DNA of 64,000 nucleotides, taken from CAIYYX01 sp035530135. Its GTDB lineage: Bacteria > Pseudomonadota > Gammaproteobacteria > Burkholderiales > Rhodocyclaceae. Where the stretch lies: the NCBI GenBank assembly GCA_035530135.1, contig DATKVJ010000142.1:1-64000 (forward strand), written 5' to 3'. The notes beneath the pieces were generated by a model that saw only the letters and a list, made by a program, of their open reading frames with translations, was not told the origin of the DNA and ran no database searches. The position numbers and the translations under genes were made by a program. Shown piece after piece: positions 1 to 7,323 of the stretch; the first letter of the stretch is position 1, and each line of letters starts with the position of its first letter.

Positions 1-176
1 CCGTCGGCCGCGGCACGGGCCTGGGACTGTCGCTGTCCTACGGGATCGTGAAGAAGCACGGGGGCAGCATCGAGGTGGCCAGCGAGCTGGGCCGGGGCAC
101 GAGCTTCCGCGTCATCCTGCCGCTGCGCCAGAACCGTGAACCGAGGGCGGACAGCGATGCCGACGCGCAAGCATGA
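1..176 (+). CDS. Sensor histidine kinase, C-terminal fragment
   Basis: This is the 3' end of a gene that begins outside the window; the first full codon is at position 3. The visible 57 residues contain GRGTGLGLSLSYGIVKKHGG, which matches the G2/ATP-lid region of a HATPase_c domain, followed by the closing strand (GTSFRVILPL) and a short acidic tail. The protein would autophosphorylate on a histidine and pass the phosphate to a receiver. The receiver gene starting at 238 lies on the same strand about 60 bases downstream and is the obvious candidate partner, although that pairing is inferred from proximity. Nothing can be said about the sensory part. Confidence 0.85.
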   Translation, partial: VGRGTGLGLSLSYGIVKKHGGSIEVASELGRGTSFRVILPLRQNREPRADSDADAQA

Positions 177-237
177 GCACCGGGCAAAAGTTTTCGGCCG
201 GAATCCCCGCCACCCACGTCTTCTCGGAAGGAAGCCT

Positions 238-681
238 ATGAAACGCAGAATCATGCTGGTCGATGACGATGACGCCGTTCTGCAAGCGCTGCGCCGCCTG
301 TTCCGTAGGCTGCCCTGCGCCTACGGCATTCTGAGCTACGAGCTGGAGATCGAGATGTTCACCGCGCCGATGGCGGCGCTGGCGCGGGCGCGCGAGCTCG
401 AGTTCGACGCCTTGCTCAGCGATTATCGGATGCCGGAGATGGACGGCATCGAGTTCCTGAGGCGGGCCCGGGTGCTGCGGCCGGATGCGGTGCTGATGCT
501 GTTCTCCGGCAGCGGCGACCGCGATGCCGTCGAGCGGGCATTCGCGGAAGTGGGCATCTTCCGCTTCATCGCCAAGCCGTGGGACGATGCGACGCTGGTC
601 TCCGCGCTGGCCGAGTCGCTCAACTACCGCGACCTGATGCTGGAAAAGCGGCTGGAACAGCGCGAGCCGGGTAGGAAGTGA
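238..681 (+). CDS. Stand-alone response regulator receiver protein
   Basis: A 147-residue single-domain receiver. The acidic pocket is LVDDDD (residues 7-12), the phosphoacceptor is Asp62 in SDYRMPEMDG, the switch residue is Ser90 in LFSGSGD, and the conserved lysine is Lys113 in IAKPW. No output domain follows, only a charged helical tail, so it probably signals by protein contact or as a phosphorelay intermediate. The ATG at 238 is preferred over the in-frame ATG at 136 because it has a purine-rich GGAAGGAAG just upstream and because 136 lies inside the kinase gene. It follows the kinase end directly and converges with the minus-strand receiver gene ending at 691. Confidence 0.88.
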   Translation: MKRRIMLVDDDDAVLQALRRLFRRLPCAYGILSYELEIEMFTAPMAALARARELEFDALLSDYRMPEMDGIEFLRRARVLRPDAVLMLFSGSGDRDAVERAFAEVGIFRFIAKPWDDATLVSALAESLNYRDLMLEKRLEQREPGRK

Positions 682-690
682 GCGCCGGGC

Positions 691-1116
691 TCAGCGGCCC
701 TCGGCCGGTTCGTTGAGCCCCAGCCAGTAGCGTCCGACTTGGTCTACGGTCTGGACGAACTGCTCGAAGTCCACCGGCTTGCGGATGTAGCTGTTGGCGC
801 CCAGGCTGTAGCCCTCGACGATATCCTGCCGCTCCCGCGAAGTGGTCAGGATCACCACCGGCACCAGCCGGGTGCGGTCGTCGGCGCGGATCCGCCGCAA
901 TACCTCCAGGCCGTCGATGCGCGGCAGCTTGAGGTCGAGCAGGATCAGCGCCGGCATCAGTTGCGCGTGGCCGCCGAACAGATAGTCGAGCGCCTCGACG
1001 CCGTCGCGCGCGACGATCACGGCGTTGTCGATATGGTTCTTGGCCAGCGCGCGCAGGGTCAGGGCCTCGTCGTCCGGGTTGTCCTCGACCAGCAGGATCG
1101 GCCGCTCGCCGGTCAT
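691..1116 (-). CDS. Stand-alone response regulator (Rcp1-like receiver)
   Basis: A 141-residue receiver. The acidic pair is Glu11-Asp12 in LLVEDNPDD, the phosphoacceptor is Asp61 in LLDLKLPRIDG, the switch Thr is in VILTTSRE, and Lys113 is in YIRKPVD. The NPDDE motif and the long loop before the phospho-Asp are typical of Rcp1-like receivers that partner phytochrome-like or hybrid kinases. The start codon overlaps the prmB stop by four bases (positions 1113-1116), so it is translationally coupled to the dapC-dapD-dapE-prmB operon. That is a strange place for a signalling protein. Its kinase is not identifiable here, though the kinase ending at 176 is nearby on the other strand. Confidence 0.88.
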   Translation of the reverse strand: MTGERPILLVEDNPDDEALTLRALAKNHIDNAVIVARDGVEALDYLFGGHAQLMPALILLDLKLPRIDGLEVLRRIRADDRTRLVPVVILTTSRERQDIVEGYSLGANSYIRKPVDFEQFVQTVDQVGRYWLGLNEPAEGR

Positions 1117-2018
1117 GACGGCGTAGCGGGCGGCAGCTGGCTGCGCGCGATCAGGAAGATCTTGCCTTCGGCCGCCGCGCTGTCGACCCAGATCAAGGGC
1201 AGATCCGGCAGCGCCCGCTCGACGATCTCGCGGTTGTGGCCGACCTCGACCGCGAGCAGGCCGTGGGGCGCCAGGTGGGCGTGCGCCCGGGCGAGGATGC
1301 GGCGCACCAGGTCGAGGCCGTCCTCGCCCGCGGCCAGCGCCAGCTGCGGCTCGTGGCGGTATTCCGGGGGTAGCTCGCGCATCGCCTGGGCGGTGACGTA
1401 GGGCGGGTTGCAGACGATCAGGTCGTAGCGGCGGCCCTCAAGTTCCTCGAAGAGATCGGAACTGATGAGTTCTATCCGCTCCTCGAGCCCGTAGTCGGCG
1501 ACGTTCCGGTGCGCCACCGCGAGCGCATCGGCCGAGAGATCGACGGCGTCAATCCTGGCCGCGGGAAAGGCCAGCGCCATCAGGATGGCGAGGCAGCCCG
1601 AGCCGGTGCACAGATCGAGCGCCGACCGGATGCCGCCGGCGTCCTCGATCCAGGGCGAGAAACCGTCACCGATCAGCTCGGCAAAGTAGGAGCGCGGCAC
1701 GATCACGCGCTGATCGACGTAGAAGCGGAACTCCCCGAGCCAGGCCTCGTTGAGCAGGTAGGCCGCCGGCAGCCTCTTGGCGACGCGCAGCTCCAGGATG
1801 TGGGCGAGCGCCTGGCGCTCGGCGCGCGTCAGGCGCGCGTCGAGGAAGGGGTCGAGCCGGTCGCGGGGCAGGTGCAGCGTCGCCAGGATCAGCCAGGCAG
1901 CTTCGTCCACGGCATTGTCGCAGCCGTGGCCGAAGAACAGGCCGGCCTCGCTGAAGCGGCTGACGGCGTAGCGCAGCCAGTCGCGCAGCGTGATCAGTTC
2001 CTCGATGGTCGCGCTCAT
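1113..2018 (-). CDS. prmB: 50S ribosomal protein L3 N5-glutamine methyltransferase
   Basis: A 301-residue SAM-dependent methyltransferase. The SAM-binding glycine motif is ALDLCTGSGCLAILMA and the catalytic NPPY motif is in DLIVCNPPYVTAQAM, as in the PrmB/HemK family. PrmB methylates a glutamine of ribosomal protein L3. The N-terminal helical domain (residues about 1-90) resembles PrmB rather than the release-factor enzyme PrmC. The ATG at 2018 was chosen because it overlaps the dapE stop (ATGA) and gives the family's usual start; an upstream in-frame ATG would run into dapE. It sits between dapE and a receiver gene in one minus-strand operon. Confidence 0.92.
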   Translation of the reverse strand: MSATIEELITLRDWLRYAVSRFSEAGLFFGHGCDNAVDEAAWLILATLHLPRDRLDPFLDARLTRAERQALAHILELRVAKRLPAAYLLNEAWLGEFRFYVDQRVIVPRSYFAELIGDGFSPWIEDAGGIRSALDLCTGSGCLAILMALAFPAARIDAVDLSADALAVAHRNVADYGLEERIELISSDLFEELEGRRYDLIVCNPPYVTAQAMRELPPEYRHEPQLALAAGEDGLDLVRRILARAHAHLAPHGLLAVEVGHNREIVERALPDLPLIWVDSAAAEGKIFLIARSQLPPATPS

Positions 2019-3148
2019 GGTGCCGCGCCCAGAAGCGCGGACAGCGCCTGCTGGTAGATGGCGGTCAGGGGTTCCAGGTCGGCCACCGCGATGCACTCAT
2101 CGACCTTGTGGATGGTGGCATTGAGCGGCCCGAATTCCACCACCTCGGCGCAGATGTCGCTGATGAAGCGGCCGTCGGAGGTGCCGCCGCTGGTGGATAG
2201 CTCGGTCGCCACGCCGGTGACCCGCGCTATCGCCTCGGTCAGCACCGCCGCCAGACGGCCGCGCGGCGTCAGATAGGGGCGGCTCGCCGGGCTCCAGGAC
2301 AGTTCGTAGTCGAGGCCGTGGCGATCGAGGATGGCATGGACGCGGTCCTGCAGCGAGGTCGGCGTGCTCGCCGTGGCGAAGCGGAAATTGAACAGCAGCT
2401 CGAACTCCCCCGGGATCACGTTGGTCGCACCGGTACCGGCGCGGGCGTTGGAAATCTGGAAGGTGGTCGGCGGAAAATACTCGTTGCCCAGGTCCCAGGT
2501 CTCGCGGCTGAGCTCGGCCAGCGCCGGCGCCGCGAGGTGCACGGGGTTTCTCGCCAGCTGCGGATAGGCGACGTGGCCTTGCACGCCGCGGACCACCAGC
2601 CGCGCCGAGAGCGAGCCGCGGCGGCCGTTCTTGACCGTGTCGCCCAGCTTCGAAACCGAGGTCGGCTCGCCGACGATGCAATAGTCGATGGCTTCATTGC
2701 GCTCGCGCAGCCGCTCCACCACGCGCACGGTGCCGTCCCTGGCGTCGCCTTCCTCGTCGGAGGTGAGGAGAACGGCGATCGAGCCGGGGTGCCGCGGAGC
2801 GTCCGCCACCAAGCGCTCGATCGCGACCACCATCGCCGCGAGCGAGGACTTCATGTCGGCGGCGCCGCGGCCATAGAGCAGGCCGGCGCGGACCTCCGGC
2901 ACGAAGGGGTCGCTGTGCCAGGCCCCGACCGGGCCGGTCGGCACCACGTCGGTGTGGCCGGCGAAGCAGACGAGCGGCGCGGCTTTGCCCCTGCGTGCCC
3001 AGAGGTTGCTCACCGGGCCGCAGTCCACGCGTTCGCAGACGAAGCCCAGCGGCGCCAGGCGCGCGGCGATCAGGTCGAGGCAGCCGGCATCGTCGGGGGT
3101 GGGCGAGCGGCGCGCGATCAGGGCTTGCGCCAGTTCCAGGGTGCTCAT
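2015..3148 (-). CDS. dapE: Succinyl-diaminopimelate desuccinylase
   Basis: A 377-residue M20-family metallohydrolase. It cleaves N-succinyl-LL-diaminopimelate to LL-diaminopimelate and succinate, supplying lysine and peptidoglycan. Visible di-zinc ligands and catalytic residues are His65 and Asp67 in AGHTDVV, Asp98 in GRGAADMKS, Glu132-Glu133 in TSDEEGD, and a late His in NATIHKVDE. The dimerisation/lid domain lies between (residues about 180-290). It is ten bases downstream of dapD and overlaps prmB by four bases, consistent with a single transcript. Confidence 0.96.
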   Translation of the reverse strand: MSTLELAQALIARRSPTPDDAGCLDLIAARLAPLGFVCERVDCGPVSNLWARRGKAAPLVCFAGHTDVVPTGPVGAWHSDPFVPEVRAGLLYGRGAADMKSSLAAMVVAIERLVADAPRHPGSIAVLLTSDEEGDARDGTVRVVERLRERNEAIDYCIVGEPTSVSKLGDTVKNGRRGSLSARLVVRGVQGHVAYPQLARNPVHLAAPALAELSRETWDLGNEYFPPTTFQISNARAGTGATNVIPGEFELLFNFRFATASTPTSLQDRVHAILDRHGLDYELSWSPASRPYLTPRGRLAAVLTEAIARVTGVATELSTSGGTSDGRFISDICAEVVEFGPLNATIHKVDECIAVADLEPLTAIYQQALSALLGAAP

Positions 3149-3157
3149 GCGCCCTCG

Positions 3158-3979
<822 letters not shown>

Positions 3980-3990
3980 GTCGGTTCCTG

Positions 3991-5205
3991 TCAAAGTTTG
4001 CGGCAAAAGTCGGCGATCCGCCGCGCCGCCTCGCGGCACTCGCCGAGGTCGGCGACCAGCGCGATGCGGACGAAGCCGGCACCCGGGTTGCCGGTCCCGG
4101 CAGCGGTGGCGCTCTCGCGGCCGAGATAGCTGCCCGGCAGCACCGCCACATTATATTGGCGCTTGAGTTCGCGGGCGAATTCGGCGTCGCCAAGCCCGTA
4201 GCGGGCAACCCCGGCCCAGAGATAGAAGCCGGCGTCGGGCAGTTTGGCGTCGAGATGGGCGGCGATTTGCGGCGCGATCTGCTCGAACTTCTCCCGGTAG
4301 CGGCGGCGGTTCTCGATCACGTGCGCCTCGTCGCTCCAGGCGGCGACGCTCGCGGCCTGCACCGCGGGACTCATGGCGCCGCCGTGGTAGGTGCGGTAGA
4401 GCAGGAAGTTCTTGATCAGCGCCGCGTCGCCGGCGACGAAGCCCGAGCGCATCCCGGGCACGTTGGAGCGCTTGGACAGGCTGGAGAACACCAACAGCCT
4501 GCGGTAATCGCTGCGGCCCGCCTGTTGCGCCGCGGCGAGCGCCCCCAGCGGCGGCCGGTCCTCGTCGAAGTAGATCTCGGAATAGCACTCGTCGCTGGCG
4601 ATCACGAAGCCGTGCCGGTCGGACAGCTCGAACAGTTTCTTCCAGGTATCGGCAGCGATCACCTTGCCGGTCGGGTTGCCCGGCGAGCAGACGTAGACGA
4701 GCTGCACGCGGCGCCAGCTGTCCTCGGCCAGGGCGTCGAGATCCAGCTCGAAGCCGCTCTCGGGCAGGGTAGCGACGAACACCGGCTTGGCGCCGGCGAG
4801 GATCGCCGCGCCCTCGTAGATCTGGTAGAAGGGATTGGGGCAGAGCACCAGCGCGCCCGGCCGGCCGGGATCGATCACCGTCTGGGCGAAGGCGAACAGC
4901 GCTTCGCGCGAGCCGTTCACCGGCAGCACCTGGGTCTCCGGGTCGGGGGCGGCGACGCCGTAGCGGCGGCCGATCCAGGCGGCGATGGCGGCTCGCAGCG
5001 CGGCCGTGCCCTGCGTGCTCGGGTAGCTCGCCAGGCCGTCCAGGGCATCGGCGAGCGCCTGCTTGATGAAGGCCGGGGTCTCGTGCTGCGGCTCGCCGAT
5101 CGACAGCTTGATTTCCGGCAGGCCGGGGGGCGGGGCGATGCCCTCGAACAAGCGGCGCAGGCGTTCGAAAGGATAGGGATTGAGTTGGGCGAGGTGGGGG
5201 TTCAT
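3991..5205 (-). CDS. dapC: N-succinyldiaminopimelate aminotransferase
   Basis: A 404-residue fold-type I PLP aminotransferase that transfers amino groups from glutamate to N-succinyl-2-amino-6-ketopimelate. Conserved residues visible are Asn177 in SPGNPTG, Asp205 in VIASDECYSE, the Schiff-base Lys245 in SSLSKRSNVPG, and Arg253 in GMRSGF. This dedicated DapC type, next to dapD and dapE, is characteristic of betaproteobacteria. The ATG at 5205 gives the conserved MNPHLAQLNPYPFERL N-terminus; the upstream ATG at 5277 would place the promoter-like TATAAT inside the gene. It is the first gene of the minus-strand operon. Confidence 0.94.
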   Translation of the reverse strand: MNPHLAQLNPYPFERLRRLFEGIAPPPGLPEIKLSIGEPQHETPAFIKQALADALDGLASYPSTQGTAALRAAIAAWIGRRYGVAAPDPETQVLPVNGSREALFAFAQTVIDPGRPGALVLCPNPFYQIYEGAAILAGAKPVFVATLPESGFELDLDALAEDSWRRVQLVYVCSPGNPTGKVIAADTWKKLFELSDRHGFVIASDECYSEIYFDEDRPPLGALAAAQQAGRSDYRRLLVFSSLSKRSNVPGMRSGFVAGDAALIKNFLLYRTYHGGAMSPAVQAASVAAWSDEAHVIENRRRYREKFEQIAPQIAAHLDAKLPDAGFYLWAGVARYGLGDAEFARELKRQYNVAVLPGSYLGRESATAAGTGNPGAGFVRIALVADLGECREAARRIADFCRKL

Positions 5206-5256
5206 CGGGGATACGTGCGGGGAATGAATGAGCGCCGGTCGGCCGGGAATCCGGCG

Positions 5257-5262
5257 ATTATA
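5257..5262 (-). promoter_or_regulatory. Putative -10 box of the dapC operon
   Basis: On the minus strand this is a perfect TATAAT, 51 bases upstream of the dapC start. The matching -35 is weak (TCGGCA at about the right distance), so only the -10 is supported. Confidence 0.45.
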
Positions 5263-5299
5263 GTCGGTGGCGATCAACCTGCCGATTCCCGCACGCTGC

Positions 5300-5305
5300 T
5301 ACAAT
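5300..5305 (+). promoter_or_regulatory. Putative -10 box of the lipoprotein gene
   Basis: TACAAT lies 37 bases before the lipoprotein start at 5343, and AAAGGGATAG just before the ATG can serve as ribosome binding site. No good -35 is seen. Confidence 0.35.
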
Positions 5306-5342
5306 CCCGACATCGGTAAGCTCACCGGTCAAAGGGATAGTT

Positions 5343-6707
5343 ATGAAACGATTCTTCGCGGGCGCACTGGCGATCGCCGCAGCCTTGCTCCTGGCGAGCT
5401 GCAATGTCACCAATCTCGGCAGCTCGGCAGATGCCCCGACGGACGTCGTGGTCAAGGCCGGCGACGGTTCGGCCACGGTCACCTGGACCATGCAGCCGGG
5501 AGTCCAATACTGGCTGTTCCGCGCCGCGGCGCCCAGTATCACGACCGACAACTGGTCCACGCTGCCCGAGGCCAGGGCGACCATCAGCGCGACCTCGCCG
5601 CAGCTGGTGACCGGTCTCGTCAATGGCGAGAGCTATTCGTTCACGATCAACGCCCGGGTCGACAGCGGACCGGGCGGGGCCGGCAGTCCCTCGCTCTCGG
5701 CGACGCCCCGACTCGCCGGCAACGCCTGGAGCGTGGGCACGCCCCTGGGCGGCAGCCAGCTCGCCGCGGTCACCTACGGCGTGGAAACGGACACCACCAC
5801 CGGCAACATCGTGTCCCACTACGTCGCGGTGGGCGCCGGCGGGGCGATGTATTCCGGGGTGATGAACGCCAGTCTCGACGGCATTACCTGGACGGCGCTG
5901 AACTACGCCGTCGGCACCAATCTCAATGCCGCCACCTTCAGTACCACCGTGTTCCTGGCGGCGGGCGACGGCGGCACCATGCTCTACAGCACCGACGCCG
6001 CGACCTGGGTACCGAAAGCCACGGGCACCAGCAACAATCTCTACGGATTGGCCACCAACGGCAGCACCGTCTTCGTCGCCGTCGGCGCCAATGGCACGAT
6101 CATCACCAGCGGCGACGGCGTCACCTGGACGGCGAGAAGCTCGGGAACCACCCAGGACCTCACCGCGGTGACCTACGGCAACGGCCTGTTTCTCGCGGTC
6201 GGCAAGCACGGAACAGTGCTGGTCAGCAGCGATGCGGTCAACTGGGTGGCCGAAGCCGCCCAGACCACGGCGAATCTTTCCAGCGTGGTCTATGGTCTGG
6301 TCCCGGGCACGGGGAGCGCCGCCGGCACCTTGCTGCCGCTGTACGTCGCGGTGGGCGCCGCCGGCAGCTTGATCACCAGCACCGACGGCGTCACCTGGAC
6401 GCTGCAGAGCCCGATTGCCGCCAACAACCTGGCGGCGGTGAGCTTCAATACCCAGTTCGTCGCGGTCGGCAGCGGCGGCAGCATTTTCACCAGCACCACC
6501 GGGACCAGTTGGCAGCAGCAGGTCTCCGGTACGAGCAGCAATCTCGCCGCGATCGCCCACAACTTCGTGACTTGGGGGACCGCCCTGACCGGCCTCGGCA
6601 CCAACCTCGTCTCCGTTCCCATTTCCATTCCCAATGCCACGACCCCGGCCAGCCCCAGCGGCTACGTCGTGGTGGGCGCCGCCGGCACCAATCTGGCCGG
6701 GTTCTAG
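5343..6707 (+). CDS. Lipoprotein with FN3-like domain and a predicted seven-blade beta-propeller
   Basis: A 454-residue predicted lipoprotein. A signal peptide ends in the lipobox LLASC (Cys20). Residues about 32-124 look like a fibronectin type III domain (PTDVVVKAGDGSATVTWT, then VNGESYSFTINARV). From about residue 128 there are repeating units of the form L-AVTYGNG-FVAVG-GT-TS-DGVTWT, with six clear AVG/AAG-type motifs and a seventh truncated one. The opening GNAWSVGTPLGG could close the ring, giving a seven-bladed propeller of Ycf48/sialidase-like shape. The function is unknown; an outer-membrane binding role is inferred from the architecture. The final unit stops early in GAAGTNLAGF, and its TAG stop lies in the CTAG end of a dispersed repeat, so the C-terminus may be shortened by that insertion. 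Confidence 0.8.
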   Translation: MKRFFAGALAIAAALLLASCNVTNLGSSADAPTDVVVKAGDGSATVTWTMQPGVQYWLFRAAAPSITTDNWSTLPEARATISATSPQLVTGLVNGESYSFTINARVDSGPGGAGSPSLSATPRLAGNAWSVGTPLGGSQLAAVTYGVETDTTTGNIVSHYVAVGAGGAMYSGVMNASLDGITWTALNYAVGTNLNAATFSTTVFLAAGDGGTMLYSTDAATWVPKATGTSNNLYGLATNGSTVFVAVGANGTIITSGDGVTWTARSSGTTQDLTAVTYGNGLFLAVGKHGTVLVSSDAVNWVAEAAQTTANLSSVVYGLVPGTGSAAGTLLPLYVAVGAAGSLITSTDGVTWTLQSPIAANNLAAVSFNTQFVAVGSGGSIFTSTTGTSWQQQVSGTSSNLAAIAHNFVTWGTALTGLGTNLVSVPISIPNATTPASPSGYVVVGAAGTNLAGF

Positions 6708-6778
6708 TGCCGGTAGTTGTCACCGGGATGCTTTCCCCGGTGACAGCCCAGGGCACTTGTGCCGCGCAGCTAGGTGCT
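6704..6778 (+). repeat. Dispersed CTAG-ended intergenic repeat, copy A
   Basis: A 75-bp element beginning CTAGTGC and ending GGTGCT. It contains the perfect inner hairpin TGTCACCGGG / CCCGGTGACA with a T-rich loop, and a GGGCACTTGTGCC block. Related copies lie at 17554-17630 and 56981-57066. Its first TAG is the stop codon of the preceding lipoprotein. The GTAG just before the hairpin recalls REP elements, but no RAYT transposase is in the window. Confidence 0.8.
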
Positions 6779-6785
6779 GACTTCA

Positions 6786-6814
6786 AAGATCGGCCCGCAG
6801 CGCGGGCCGGTCTT
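6786..6814. terminator. Bidirectional hairpin between the lipoprotein gene and queF
   Basis: AAGATCGGCCCGC, loop AGC, then GCGGGCCGGTCTT forms a 13-bp stem with one mismatch. A/T-rich ends on both sides suit termination of both converging genes. Confidence 0.65.
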
Positions 6815-6821
6815 CCTGGCA

Positions 6822-7241
6822 TCAGCCGCGGACGCTGTCTTGCTGTCCGAAGCCGGATAGTTCGATGCTCGGCCGCGGCTTCCAGCCTCTCTTGGCATGC
6901 TCGGCGACGACGTTGGTGAAGATGCCGCCGCGGACGAAGAACTTCGCGGTCAGGCGGATGAAGCGCGGCTTCAGCGCGCGGACCAGGTCGTCCAGGATGC
7001 GGTTGGCGACATCCTCGTGGAAGTGTCCCTCGTCGCGGAAACTCCAGACGTAGAGCTTGAGGCTCTTCAGCTCGACGCAGCGCTTGTCCGGGATGTAGTC
7101 GAGCAGCAGCGTGGCGAAGTCGGGCTGCCCGGTCTTGGGACAAAGGCAGGTGAATTCCGGGATCTCCATGTGGATCCGGTAATCGCGGTGTGCCGCCGGG
7201 TTGGCGAAGGTTTCCAGGGTCTTGGCGGGCAGGCTGGGCAT
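6822..7241 (-). CDS. queF: NADPH-dependent 7-cyano-7-deazaguanine reductase (short form)
   Basis: A 139-residue single-domain QueF of the tunneling fold. It reduces preQ0 to preQ1 for queuosine in tRNA wobble positions. The catalytic Cys is in FTCLCPKTGQPDF, and the QueF motif is in CVELKSLKLYVWSFRDEG, followed by HFHE. The length fits the unimodal class rather than the long two-domain enterobacterial form. The start at 7241 gives the conserved N-terminus; a longer in-frame reading into smc is rejected. It is divergent from smc with a palindromic -10 between them. Confidence 0.93.
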   Translation of the reverse strand: MPSLPAKTLETFANPAAHRDYRIHMEIPEFTCLCPKTGQPDFATLLLDYIPDKRCVELKSLKLYVWSFRDEGHFHEDVANRILDDLVRALKPRFIRLTAKFFVRGGIFTNVVAEHAKRGWKPRPSIELSGFGQQDSVRG

Positions 7242-7273
7242 GAGTTGGCTTTGGGGGAATCGAACGTGGTTTC

Positions 7274-7283
7274 CATTATAATG
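7274..7283. promoter_or_regulatory. Symmetric -10 region between queF and smc
   Basis: CATTATAATG is a perfect 10-bp palindrome. It offers TATAAT to the plus strand (7277-7282, for smc) and TATAAT to the minus strand (7275-7280, for queF). Both would give 5' leaders of about 27-35 bases. The -35 elements are weak on both sides. Confidence 0.55.
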
Positions 7284-7323
7284 CCCCGTCCGACCAACCC
7301 AAGCCGCTGCCGCCAACCCTGAC

